Shown here: positions 50,544 to 59,357 of the stretch, in pieces
How the letters are laid out: the number at the start of each line of letters is the position of its first letter
Numbering within the stretch: the stretch's first letter is position 1
Origin: Bacillota bacterium
GTDB lineage: Bacteria > Bacillota > Clostridia > Oscillospirales > Acutalibacteraceae
Assembly (NCBI GenBank): GCA_023418995.1
Contig: JAEZYP010000020.1
Span: 1-64,000 of the forward strand
Direction: 5' to 3'
DNA length: 64,000 nt
The notes under the pieces: model-generated
Told to the model about the DNA's origin: nothing
Database searches by the model: none
Seen by the model: the letters and a program-made list of their open reading frames with translations, nothing else
Made by a program: the position numbers and the translations under genes

Positions 50544-52055
50544 TTATTCTATAATGCTCACGCCGTCCATTTCGTCAGGCTTGGAAAGTCCCAGAATCTT
50601 CAGCATGGTCGGGGCAATGTCGGCAAGCCTGCCGCCGGAGCGGAGCTTGCAGGGGTAGCCGATCACACAGAACGGAACCGGGTTTGTGGTGTGCGCGGTA
50701 AACGGCGAGCCGTCTTCCTCATACATTTTGTCGGCGTTGCCGTGGTCGGCGGTAATCAGTGCGACGCCGCCCATTTCGGCGATTGCGTCGGTCACTCTGC
50801 CAACGCACTTGTCAACGGCTTCCACCGCGGTCTTCGCGGCTTCAAATATACCGGTGTGGCCGACCATGTCGCAGTTGGCAAAGTTCAGGATGATTACATC
50901 GTACTTGCCGCTGTGTATGCAGTCCACCAGCTTATCCGTTACCTCGTACGCGCTCATTTCAGGCTGCATGTCATAGGTTGCGACCTTCGGGGAGTTCACA
51001 AGAACTCTGTCCTCGCCGGGATACTGTTTTTCCACACCGCCGTTGAAGAAGAACGTCACGTGCGCGTATTTCTCTGTTTCGGCGATTCTCAGCTGGGTCA
51101 GTCCCTGGTTTGAGATATACTCGCCGAAGGTATTGTCCAGAGACTGCGGCTTGAACGCAACCTGAACGTTCGGCATGGTTGCGTCATACTGCGTCATGCA
51201 GATATAGGTAAGCGGGAAGAATCCGTTTTTACGCACAAATCCGGAAAAATCCGGGTCGACAAAGGTGCGTGTGATTTCGCGTGCCCTGTCAGGGCGGAAG
51301 TTGAAGAAGATAGCGGAATCGTTCTCCTTGATCTCCGCGTTCTTGGCGCAGACGGTCGGAATCACGAATTCATCGGTGACCTCCGCTTTGTAGGAATCCT
51401 CCACCGCCTTTACCGGGTCGGCGCACTGTACGCCCTCGCCGTAAACCATAGCGGCATACGCTTTTTCCACACGCTCCCAGCGGTTGTCACGGTCCATCGC
51501 GTAATAGCGCCCCATAACGGTCGCAATTTCTCCCACACCGATTTCCTTCAGCTTTTGCGCGCACTCCGCGACAAAATCCTTACCGGAGGAAGGCGGAACA
51601 TCGCGACCATCCAGCAGAGCATGGACATAGACGTTTTTACAGCCATGCTTCTTTGCCAGCTCAACCAGAGCATAAAGGTGGGTATTATGGCTGTGCACAC
51701 CGCCGTCGGAAAGAAGTCCGATCAGGTGCAGGGCGCGACCATCCTTTGCGGCGTTGTCGGCAGCTGCCGCAAAAGCGGCGTTGTCGAAAAAGTTTCCGTC
51801 CTTGATGGATTTGGTAATCCGGGTAAGCTCCTGATATACGATACGACCCGCACCAATGTTGGTGTGACCGACCTCGGAGTTGCCCATCTGACCGTCTGGC
51901 AGACCGACGTCAAGGCCGGAAGCGCCGATCTGCGCAATCGGGTTATTGGCGAAAAGACGGTCGATATTCGGCTTATACGCCGCTTTAATTGCATTTCCCT
52001 TTTCTGGGGCAATGCCGAAGCCATCCAGTATCATTAAAATCAAAGGTTTTTTCAT
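50544..52055 (-). CDS. gpmI: 2,3-bisphosphoglycerate-independent phosphoglycerate mutase
   Basis: 503-aa two-manganese enzyme interconverting 3- and 2-phosphoglycerate. The phosphatase-like domain has LMILDGFG near residue 11 and the phosphoserine motif MGNSEVGHTNIGAGR at about 58-72 (Ser60). ADHGNAD near the C-terminus is the metal-binding motif. AGGAG precedes the ATG. It is the third gene of the pgk-tpiA-gpmI unit, 107 bases after tpiA. Confidence 0.97.
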   Translation of the reverse strand: MKKPLILMILDGFGIAPEKGNAIKAAYKPNIDRLFANNPIAQIGASGLDVGLPDGQMGNSEVGHTNIGAGRIVYQELTRITKSIKDGNFFDNAAFAAAADNAAKDGRALHLIGLLSDGGVHSHNTHLYALVELAKKHGCKNVYVHALLDGRDVPPSSGKDFVAECAQKLKEIGVGEIATVMGRYYAMDRDNRWERVEKAYAAMVYGEGVQCADPVKAVEDSYKAEVTDEFVIPTVCAKNAEIKENDSAIFFNFRPDRAREITRTFVDPDFSGFVRKNGFFPLTYICMTQYDATMPNVQVAFKPQSLDNTFGEYISNQGLTQLRIAETEKYAHVTFFFNGGVEKQYPGEDRVLVNSPKVATYDMQPEMSAYEVTDKLVDCIHSGKYDVIILNFANCDMVGHTGIFEAAKTAVEAVDKCVGRVTDAIAEMGGVALITADHGNADKMYEEDGSPFTAHTTNPVPFCVIGYPCKLRSGGRLADIAPTMLKILGLSKPDEMDGVSIIE

Positions 52056-52162
52056 AGGTTTATCTCCTGCCTTTCAGGGCTCAATGGAAAACAGATTCGA
52101 ATGCGCGGATTGGCACTCTTCTATGAATTCCCAACTGTTGTTCACGGGAATGATGCGCTGAT

Positions 52163-52930
52163 TTATCTGCTTGCTGCTTTTACGATTTCCGCAAAATCGG
52201 CAGGCTTTAAGGAAGCGCCGCCAATCAGACCTCCGTCAACGTCCGGCTCGTCAAGGAGCTCGTTGGCGTTCTGTGCATTCATGGAACCGCCGTACTGAAT
52301 TGTCATTGCGTCTGCGGCAGCTGCATCATACAGCTTTTCCACGGTTTTGCGAATAACCGCGCAAACCTCGTTTGCCTGCGCGGAGGTTGCGGTTTTGCCG
52401 GTTCCGATGGCCCACACAGGCTCATAGGCTATGATGATTTTCTTCAGCTCGTCCTTGGAGACGCCGCCGAGCGCAATCTTGGTCTGCAGGGCAACCAACT
52501 CGTCGGTGATGCCCTGTTCGCGCTGCTCAAGGTATTCGCCCACGCAAAGGATAACGGTCAGACCGCTGTCCAATGCTGCGCGTACACGCTTGTTCACGGT
52601 CACATCGGTTTCACCGAAATAGGTTCTGCGCTCGCTGTGGCCGATGATGACGTACTGCACGCCCATGGAAGCCAGCATGTCGGCGGAAATTTCGCCGGTG
52701 AAGGCGCCGCTCTTTTCCCAATGGCAGTTTTCCGCGCCAACGCCGATGTTGGAGCCCTTGGTTGCCTCAAGTGCGGTAAAAAGATCCACATAAGGCACAC
52801 ATACGACGACGTCGCAGTCCGCGTCCTTCACGAGCGGCTTAATGCCGTCGATTAGCTCTTTTGCTTCCGCCGGGGTTTTGTTCATCTTCCAATTTCCGGC
52901 AATTACAGCTTTTCTTAATTTCTTATTCAT
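52163..52930 (-). CDS. tpiA: Triosephosphate isomerase
   Basis: 255-aa TIM barrel converting dihydroxyacetone phosphate and glyceraldehyde 3-phosphate. Active-site residues are Asn and Lys of AGNWKMN, His in VIIGHSERR and Glu in IAYEPVWAIGTGKTA; the phosphate loop is IQYGGSMNAQN. The length is normal. GGAGG precedes the ATG. It lies 142 bases after pgk, and that gap contains a family 2 repeat. Confidence 0.98.
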   Translation of the reverse strand: MNKKLRKAVIAGNWKMNKTPAEAKELIDGIKPLVKDADCDVVVCVPYVDLFTALEATKGSNIGVGAENCHWEKSGAFTGEISADMLASMGVQYVIIGHSERRTYFGETDVTVNKRVRAALDSGLTVILCVGEYLEQREQGITDELVALQTKIALGGVSKDELKKIIIAYEPVWAIGTGKTATSAQANEVCAVIRKTVEKLYDAAAADAMTIQYGGSMNAQNANELLDEPDVDGGLIGGASLKPADFAEIVKAASR

Positions 52931-52990
52931 AAAATATCATCCTCCATATAATTCATTGTAAAATTAAGGGGCGGTACTTTTCCCGCCCCT

Positions 52991-53058
52991 TAGACTGACG
53001 ACAAAGTCGCGCAACCGCAAAATGAGATGCAGTTTTCTTCCTGCGTTGGCTGTGCTTG
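52991..53058. repeat. Family 2 repeat, second copy
   Basis: AGACTGACGACAAAGTC...GCAACCGCAAAAT and TTCTTCCTGCGTTGGCTGTG match 33371-33440 over ~68 bases with few changes. It follows a GGGGCGG...CCGCCCC hairpin (about 52969-52990), just as the other copy follows a CCCCGC/GCGGGG hairpin. It lies inside the pgk-tpiA gap and is therefore transcribed. Confidence 0.75.
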
Positions 53059-53072
53059 TATGCCGCAGCTTC

Positions 53073-54266
53073 TTATTTGTCGTTTAAGCAGGCGATACCC
53101 GGAAGCTCAAGGCCCTCAAGGAACTCAAGGGAAGCGCCGCCGCCTGTGGAGATGTGGGTCATCTTATCGGCAAAGCCGAGCTTCTCAACGGCTGCAGCGG
53201 AATCGCCGCCGCCGATGATGGAAATAGAGCCGCTTTCCGCGACAGCCTTTGCTACCGCAATGGTGCCGGCCGCGAAGTTTTCCCACTCCGATACGCCCAT
53301 AGGTCCATTCCACACAACTGTGCCTGCGCCCTTAATCGCGTCGGTGAACAGCGCAGAGGTTTTCGGCCCGATATCGAGACCCATCCAGCCATCCGGAATC
53401 TGGTCGGAATCAACGAGTTTATACTCCGCGTCCGCCTTGTATTCGGTTGCGACCATGTTGTCTACCGGGATAAGGAATTTAACACCCTTCTCCTTTGCCT
53501 TTGCCATCATATCCTTCGCAAGCTCTACCTTGTCGCTCTCGCAGATAGAGGTGCCGATGGAATAGCCGAGCGCGTTCATAAAGGTATAAGCCATGCCGCC
53601 GCCGATGATGAGGGTATCGACCTTATCGAGCAGATTGGTAATAACACCAATTTTATCAGAAACCTTCGCGCCTCCCAGAATGGCGACGAACGGACGCTTC
53701 GGGTTGCTGAGCGCGCCGCCCATAATAGTAATTTCCTTCTTGATCAGGTAGCCGCATACCGCCGGGAGGTATGCCGCAACACCCGCTGTGGATGCATGCG
53801 CTCTGTGTGCGGTGCCGAACGCGTCGTTTACATAGATTTCAGCCATAGAAGCCAGCTGCTTGGAAAACTCAGGATCGTTCTTCTCTTCCTCTTTGTGGAA
53901 ACGCACGTTCTCGATGAGCTCCACTTCGCCTTCCTTCAGAGAAGCGGCAATGCCTTTTGCGCTGTCGCCCACTACGTCGGCAGCCATTTTTACTTCCTGA
54001 CCGAGTACTTTGGAAAGATACCTGGCAACGGGCGCGAGGGAGTATTTCATGTTGAACTCACCCTTCGGGCGGCCAAGGTGAGAGCAAAGGATTACTTTCG
54101 CTTTGTGGCTCACGAGATAATTGATTGTTTTCAGGGCTTCATCGATACGCTTCGGGTCGGAGATGTTTCCCTCGGCATCGAACGGAACGTTGAAGTCACA
54201 GCGCACCAACACTCTTTTTCCTGCGACATCAATATCCTCTACTGTCTTTTTGTTGAGATAATTCAT
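53073..54266 (-). CDS. pgk: Phosphoglycerate kinase
   Basis: 397-aa glycolytic kinase. The substrate-binding region is RVLVRCDFNVPFDAEGNISD near residue 20, then CSHLGRPKG and LIENVRFHKEEEKND; the nucleotide domain has AILGGAKVSDKIGV, GGGMAYTFMNA and WNGPMGVSEWENFAAGT, and it ends with STGGGASLEFLEG. Length is normal. ATG 54266 has AAGGAGTG upstream; the frame start nine bases earlier lies in that site. It is the first gene of the glycolytic unit; gap and eno are not here. Confidence 0.98.
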   Translation of the reverse strand: MNYLNKKTVEDIDVAGKRVLVRCDFNVPFDAEGNISDPKRIDEALKTINYLVSHKAKVILCSHLGRPKGEFNMKYSLAPVARYLSKVLGQEVKMAADVVGDSAKGIAASLKEGEVELIENVRFHKEEEKNDPEFSKQLASMAEIYVNDAFGTAHRAHASTAGVAAYLPAVCGYLIKKEITIMGGALSNPKRPFVAILGGAKVSDKIGVITNLLDKVDTLIIGGGMAYTFMNALGYSIGTSICESDKVELAKDMMAKAKEKGVKFLIPVDNMVATEYKADAEYKLVDSDQIPDGWMGLDIGPKTSALFTDAIKGAGTVVWNGPMGVSEWENFAAGTIAVAKAVAESGSISIIGGGDSAAAVEKLGFADKMTHISTGGGASLEFLEGLELPGIACLNDK

Positions 54267-54298
54267 GGTTTGCACTCCTTTATATTTATAGATCAGAA

Positions 54299-54347
54299 AT
54301 TACATTTTAACCTTTGACATTATACACTAAAATGTAATTTATTTCAA
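54299..54347 (-). promoter_or_regulatory. pgk promoter with spaced 11-bp inverted repeat
   Basis: On the minus strand TTGAAA (54342-54347), a 17-base spacer and TATAAT (54319-54324). Perfect inverted arms ATTACATTTTA (54299-54309) and TAAAATGTAAT (54328-54338) flank the -10, one in the spacer and one just after the start site. Confidence 0.7.
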
Positions 54348-54385
54348 GCGTTTCAGACCTTTAAGCCAGTACTTTGTTAAAAATA

Positions 54386-54886
54386 TCACCAACTATAGTT
54401 CCGAAGGCTCCCTTCACACAGAAGATTCGGGTAGCCCCACTGGCGCAGCACTTCGTACACACCGACCGCAACGGAGTTGGAAAGGTTCAGGCTGCGTGCG
54501 GCAGCGTTGTTAATCATGGGAATCCGTACGCAGGTATCCGGGTTGTCGTGAAGCAGATCCTCGGGTAGCCCCGCCGTTTCCTTTCCGAAAACGAGGTAGC
54601 AGTTTTCGGGGTAAGAGATGTCGGAATGGATGTGCTTCGCCTTTGTAGTAAAATAGAAAAAATTTCCTGTGTTGAGCCGAAAAAATTCGGAGAGGCTATC
54701 GTAATAAGTAATATCGAGCAGATTCCAATAATCAAGACCGGCGCGCTTTAATTTTTTATCATCAATTTTAAATCCCATCGGTCCCACCAGGTGAAGCCGG
54801 GCGCCGGTAGCAGCGCAGGTTCGGGCGACATTCCCGGTATTTTGGGGGATTTCCGGTTCAACCATTACAATATTCAGTGAGGGCAT
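54386..54886 (-). CDS. trmL: tRNA (cytidine/uridine-2'-O-)-methyltransferase TrmL
   Basis: 166-aa SPOUT enzyme methylating the ribose of wobble position 34 in tRNA-Leu. Trefoil-knot motifs are PQNTGNVARTCAATGARLHLVGP, LVFGKETAGLPEDLL and IPMINNAAARSLNLSNSVAVGVYE. The ATG at 54886 follows AAAGGAG; the longer frame adds a non-family 20-residue leader. It stands alone between pgk and a small divergent gene. Confidence 0.95.
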   Translation of the reverse strand: MPSLNIVMVEPEIPQNTGNVARTCAATGARLHLVGPMGFKIDDKKLKRAGLDYWNLLDITYYDSLSEFFRLNTGNFFYFTTKAKHIHSDISYPENCYLVFGKETAGLPEDLLHDNPDTCVRIPMINNAAARSLNLSNSVAVGVYEVLRQWGYPNLLCEGSLRNYSW

Positions 54887-55045
54887 AGCAGGCTCCTTTA
54901 TTCCCGAGCGTGCAGATAAAGCTTCAAATTTTACAGACACACTCATAGATAGTTTTGGATTTTTTTTACAAATATAAACAGCAGAAAAGGGGGAAATATA
55001 GTGACAGGTCTTTGTATCTTAAAAATTATAGGGAGGTCATATATT

Positions 55046-55225
55046 ATGTATCGACAGACCATGGGCTTTGTCAGAGGCATAGGAGCGGGAATGGTTGCCG
55101 GCGTTGCTGTGTACGCAATGGGCTCCAAAATGATGAAGGACAATCGTCACTTCCGCCGTAACGCAAACAAAGCAATGCACGCGGTAAACGGGATGGTAGA
55201 CAACGTCGTAACAATGTTCCGATAA
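55046..55225 (+). CDS. 59-aa small Gly-zipper-like protein
   Basis: One Gly/Ala-rich hydrophobic helix (GIGAGMVAGVAVYAMGSKMM, about 11-30) is followed by a basic amphipathic part. Start ATG 55046 follows GGGAGG. Similar short proteins of clostridia resemble the N-terminal part of YtxH, but the assignment is weak. After it comes a stretch that may be a diverged family 2 repeat, then a terminator. Confidence 0.6.
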   Translation: MYRQTMGFVRGIGAGMVAGVAVYAMGSKMMKDNRHFRRNANKAMHAVNGMVDNVVTMFR

Positions 55226-55310
55226 GCTCAGACTTGCTCAAAACCGCTTGCAATGTTCCTTGCGCTTGCAGCCCCGCACAAGCGGGCGTAGTCTGCCAGC
55301 TTGTCTAACT

Positions 55311-55338
55311 AAAATCGGCGGGGGTAACCCGCCGATTT
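55311..55338. terminator. Terminator between the 59-aa gene and pilC
   Basis: AAATCGGCGGG-GGTAA-CCCGCCGATTT; convergent genes share it. Confidence 0.75.
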
Positions 55339-55349
55339 GCTGTTCCGGA

Positions 55350-56591
55350 TTATCCGCCGGCAACAACGCCGTACATACTGAACATAGGAAGCACAATTGC
55401 GACAACCACCGTACCGACGATCAGCGCGATAATAATTGTCATTGCGGGTTCCATCATGTTGGTGAGCCGTTTGGTGGTTTCGTCGGTTTCTTCCTCGTAA
55501 AGCGTGGCCATTTTATCCAGCGTTTCAAACAGCATGCCGGATTCCTCACCAACCTTGAGCATCGAAACCAGAAGAGAGTCGAATATCGGAAACTGGGCGA
55601 CAGCCGCGTTAATGGAGGAACCGACCTTTACGTCGGAAATCACCTGTGAAAGCAGCTTTTTCATATAGCGGTTGGGAATTACGTTCTTTGATATTTCGAG
55701 CGAGCTTACGATATCGACGCCGGATTCCACTAGGGAAGACATGATGCGGCAGAATCGGGCGATATAGGACTGCCGCAGCAGCTTTCCGATGACCGGGAAT
55801 CGCAGCATAATCTGGTCTGCTTTGGTAGAAAAGGGATCGTTTTGTTTTTTTAAGATGACAAAAATAAAAATCACCAAAAAAATGCTCAGAAGGATTAAAT
55901 ACCAGTAAGCCGCAAGAAAATTAGAAAACCCCATTACCGCTACGGTGATCAGCGGCAGCTGCGCGCCGAACTGCTTAAATACGGAAGCGAAATTCGGCAG
56001 AACCACAACGTTCATAACAATCAGCATCACAATCGTGATAAACAACAGAAAAATAGGATACCGCATTGCTCCGTTCAGCTTCGCGCTGAGTGTGATCTCC
56101 TTTTCCAGAATCACTGCGCTGCGCTCAAAGGCCGTGTCGAGCCGGCCATTGGCTTCACCGGACTGGATAATGTTTACCAGAATTTCGGGGAATGCCTTGA
56201 ACTTTGCCATCGAGGCGGAAATCGGGATTCCGGTATATAAATCCGAATTCATTTCATTCAGAATACTCTTGAATTTTTTGTTCTTTTCCGCGTCAATCAG
56301 TACGCCCATCGCCATTGAGAGCGAAACACCGGCCTTCATCATAATTCCCATTTGATGCATCATGGCGAGCAGCTTTTTTTTCGGTATTTTAGCCTTGTGG
56401 ATATCGGAGGATCCGATATCCTGTTCCCAGATGGATTTCGGCTCCGCGGCTCCCTGCGCCGTACCCGTCACTTCAATTGGGGATAAGCCGTTATCCTGTA
56501 ATTTTACAATTACGGCGGCTTTATTTTCCGCGTCTATCACGCCGCGGGATTTTCTGTTTTTAGAGTCAACGGCTATATAGCGAAACTGCAA
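55350..56591 (-). CDS. pilC: Type IV pilus inner-membrane platform protein PilC
   Basis: 413-aa GspF/PilC protein. Two homologous GspF domains each carry a soluble helical bundle and membrane helices: MMHQMGIMMKAGVSLSMAMGVL and ARFCRIMSSLVESGVDIVSSLEI. The conserved IQSGEANGRLDTAFERSA and LKVGEESGMLFETLDKMA loops are seen. Helices lie near 165-190, 205-235 and the C-terminus. It is the last gene of the pil operon in transcription order, 42 bases after pilT. Confidence 0.95.
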   Translation of the reverse strand: MQFRYIAVDSKNRKSRGVIDAENKAAVIVKLQDNGLSPIEVTGTAQGAAEPKSIWEQDIGSSDIHKAKIPKKKLLAMMHQMGIMMKAGVSLSMAMGVLIDAEKNKKFKSILNEMNSDLYTGIPISASMAKFKAFPEILVNIIQSGEANGRLDTAFERSAVILEKEITLSAKLNGAMRYPIFLLFITIVMLIVMNVVVLPNFASVFKQFGAQLPLITVAVMGFSNFLAAYWYLILLSIFLVIFIFVILKKQNDPFSTKADQIMLRFPVIGKLLRQSYIARFCRIMSSLVESGVDIVSSLEISKNVIPNRYMKKLLSQVISDVKVGSSINAAVAQFPIFDSLLVSMLKVGEESGMLFETLDKMATLYEEETDETTKRLTNMMEPAMTIIIALIVGTVVVAIVLPMFSMYGVVAGG

Positions 56592-56633
56592 TAAAATCCC
56601 TTCCTCCTTCTGGAATCCGTACGGTCAGGTGCT

Positions 56634-57662
56634 TCACAGCCCGGCACGGTACTCGGCGGCGGTTTTCGGTGTGATCATCCCTTTGCTCAGCAGGCCTTCA
56701 ATGCTGCGGTCCAGCGTAATCATACCCTGACTGACGCCCGTCTGAATGGATTGATTGATGTTTGCGGTCTTCCCCTCACGGATGAGGTTGGAAATCGCCG
56801 AATTGATAAACATCATTTCAAACGCGCCGATTCTGCCGGCTCCGTCCGCGGTGGGGAGCAGGCGCTGGGAAATTACGCTTTGCAGCACGGTAGAAAGCTG
56901 GGTTCGTATCTGCTGCTGCTGCTGGGGAGGAAAAACGTCGATCAGACGGTCAATTGTTTTCGCCGCGCCGATGGTGTGCAAAGTGGAGAGTACCAGATGC
57001 CCTGTTTCCGCTGCGGTAATCGCAATGGAGATAGATTCCAGGTCGCGCATTTCGCCGACCAGGATGATATCGGGGTCCTCGCGCAGAGCGGCCTTTAGTG
57101 CCCGCGCGTAGGAAACGCTGTCCGCGCCCACCTCACGCTGGTTAATGATGCTGTTTTTCGGCGTGTGCATATATTCAATCGGGTCCTCTACCGTAATGAT
57201 ATGGCAGCATCGGTTTTTATTGTATTCATTGATGATGGCGGCGAGGGTGGTGGATTTACCGCTTCCGGTGGGACCGGTTACCAGCACGAGACCGTCATTC
57301 AGCTCTAGAATCCGGTTAATCGATTGCGGCAAACTCAGCTGCGAAATCTCGGGTGTCCTTGAATTAATGATTCTCAGCACCAGCGTAACACCGTGCACCT
57401 GCTTCATTGCGTTTACACGGAACCGTCCGCAGCCCGCGAGCTCCGCAGCCGCGTCGGCGTCGCCTGTCGCGTGAAACTGTTCGTATTTTTCCCGGTTCAG
57501 GCACTGCCGGATCATGGAATCCACTTCTTCGGTGGTAAGGGCAGGCGCTTCCAGAAAACACATTTTACCGTTGATCCGGTAAGCGGGGCGGTTGCCCGTA
57601 GAAAGATGGATGTCAGAGGCTTTGTGTTCTACGCCGCCTTTGACAATCTGATAAAAATCCAT
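56634..57662 (-). CDS. pilT: Type IV pilus retraction ATPase PilT
   Basis: 342-aa hexameric ATPase for twitching/retraction. It has the PAS-like N-domain (KASDIHLSTGNRPAYRINGKM), Walker A GPTGSGKSTTLAAIINEYN at about 130, the Asp box TVEDPIEYMH, Walker B ILVGEMRDLESISIAITAAETGHLV, and His box STLHTIGA. The AIRNLIREGK-type PilT motif appears as SAISNLIREGKTANINQ. ATG 57662 has GAGGGAAGGG upstream. It lies ten bases after pilB. Confidence 0.96.
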   Translation of the reverse strand: MDFYQIVKGGVEHKASDIHLSTGNRPAYRINGKMCFLEAPALTTEEVDSMIRQCLNREKYEQFHATGDADAAAELAGCGRFRVNAMKQVHGVTLVLRIINSRTPEISQLSLPQSINRILELNDGLVLVTGPTGSGKSTTLAAIINEYNKNRCCHIITVEDPIEYMHTPKNSIINQREVGADSVSYARALKAALREDPDIILVGEMRDLESISIAITAAETGHLVLSTLHTIGAAKTIDRLIDVFPPQQQQQIRTQLSTVLQSVISQRLLPTADGAGRIGAFEMMFINSAISNLIREGKTANINQSIQTGVSQGMITLDRSIEGLLSKGMITPKTAAEYRAGL

Positions 57663-57672
57663 TGCCCTTCCC

Positions 57673-59343
57673 TCACATTTCAAAATTATAGATTTCCGCC
57701 ATTTCATCAATTGAGGTAATACCGGCTTTTACAATCTGCTTGATATTTTGATCCAAAGTAATCATGCCTTCCTTAATTGCAACATTGCGAATGGCGTCCG
57801 TGTTCATTTTGTGGTTGATGCAGGAACGGACGGCAGGCGTGACGGGCATGATTTCGTGGATGGCGGTTCTTCCCTTATAGCCCTTATGCTCGCAGTAATT
57901 GCAGCCTTTGGCGCGGTAAAGTATCAGGTCGGTATCCTTTTGCAGCCCCAGCATTTCCAACTCCTCTTCGCTTGCCGGATACGGCTCCTTGCAATGCGGA
58001 CAGAGGGTGCGGACTAGCCGCTGAGCGATGACCCCGAGCATGGCGGAGGATACCATATAGGGCTCCACTCCCATATCGATCAGGCGGATGACCGAGCTGG
58101 GCGCGTCGTAGGTGTGCAGGGTGGAAAGCACCAGGTGACCGGTAATGGCGACGCTGCTGGCGATTTCCGCCGTTTCCTGATCACGGATTTCACCGATCAT
58201 GACCACGTCAGGGTCCTGCCGCAGAATGGAACGGAGAACCGAAGCAAAGGTCAGCCCGGCTTTCGTGTTGATGTCCACCTGCGTAATTTTTGGAATGATC
58301 ATTTCCACTGGGTTCTCGACCGTTACAATATTGATGTCATCGCGCATAATCGCTTTCAGTGCGGTATAAAGCGTGGTGGATTTGCCGCTTCCGGTCGGTC
58401 CCACGAGCAGTATAATGCCGTGGTTGTTTCGCAGCAGGTTATCAAACTTTTCCAGATTTTCCGGCAGGAACCCAATGCTCTCTTTGGAAAGGGCGAAGCT
58501 CAGGGCGGTGGTAATACGGATGACCACCTTTTCCCCGTAAACGCTTGGGAGAATGGAAATTCGCATATCGATTTCCTTGCTGCCGATTTTATAGCTGATA
58601 CGACCGTCCTGCGGAATTCTTTTCTCCGCGATATTCATGCCGCCGATCAGCTTGATTCTGGAAACGACGGAAGGAATCAGCTCCGCGTTCGTCTCCATGT
58701 AAAGGCTCAGGTGCCCATCCACGCGAAAACGAATCCGCATAATTTTTTCCTGCGGCTCAATATGGATGTCGCTCGCCTTTTGCAGAACGGCCTGCTCGAT
58801 CATATTGTTAACGAAACGGATGATTGGCTGGTCGGAACCGCCTTGAATCGCGTCCGTTGCCAGCTCCTGCTGGGAATCGGAAAGCTCCTTCGCGGCAGCA
58901 AACGCCTTTTGGGTCGTATACAGCTCGCGGATTTTGGTTTCGATTTTTTCCCGCTCCGCAATTACGGGATTTACCTTTAGACGCGTGTAAATTCCGATAT
59001 CATTAATGCCGTTGTAATCGAGAGGATCGGCAACGGCAATCGTCAGAATGCTGCCTTCGCGTTTTACGGGAACAATAAAATTGGAGCGGGAAAGCTCCTC
59101 CGGAACCAGGGAGGAAAGGCTTGAATCCACGCTCACAGCGGACAAATCAAGGTAAGGGATGGAAAGCTGCTGCTCCAGTGAGCGGATAATCTGCATTTCC
59201 GTGAGGAAATGGTTCTCCACCAGGATGGTGCCCAGTCTTTTGTTTGAGCTTTTTTGGCGTTCCAGAGCCTGAACCAGCCGTTCCTCAGTTAGAACACCGG
59301 AATTGATGAGAATCTGACCCAGCTTTAAATTGGTTATTTTCAT
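57673..59343 (-). CDS. pilB: Type IV pilus assembly ATPase PilB
   Basis: 556-aa GspE/PilB extension motor. The N-terminal MshEN-type domain starts LKLGQILINSGVLTEERLVQALERQKSSNKRLGTILV. Walker A is LLVGPTGSGKSTTLYTALKAI, Asp box TVENPVEMIIPKITQVDINTKAGLTFASVLRSILRQDPDVVMIGEIRDQETAEIA, then STLHTYDAPS. The zinc motif is CPHCKEPYPA and CNYCEHKGYKGR. MshEN domains can bind cyclic di-GMP, so assembly may be controlled by that messenger. ATG 59343 has AAGGAG upstream. Confidence 0.96.
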   Translation of the reverse strand: MKITNLKLGQILINSGVLTEERLVQALERQKSSNKRLGTILVENHFLTEMQIIRSLEQQLSIPYLDLSAVSVDSSLSSLVPEELSRSNFIVPVKREGSILTIAVADPLDYNGINDIGIYTRLKVNPVIAEREKIETKIRELYTTQKAFAAAKELSDSQQELATDAIQGGSDQPIIRFVNNMIEQAVLQKASDIHIEPQEKIMRIRFRVDGHLSLYMETNAELIPSVVSRIKLIGGMNIAEKRIPQDGRISYKIGSKEIDMRISILPSVYGEKVVIRITTALSFALSKESIGFLPENLEKFDNLLRNNHGIILLVGPTGSGKSTTLYTALKAIMRDDINIVTVENPVEMIIPKITQVDINTKAGLTFASVLRSILRQDPDVVMIGEIRDQETAEIASSVAITGHLVLSTLHTYDAPSSVIRLIDMGVEPYMVSSAMLGVIAQRLVRTLCPHCKEPYPASEEELEMLGLQKDTDLILYRAKGCNYCEHKGYKGRTAIHEIMPVTPAVRSCINHKMNTDAIRNVAIKEGMITLDQNIKQIVKAGITSIDEMAEIYNFEM

Positions 59344-59357
59344 GGCACGCTCCTTTT

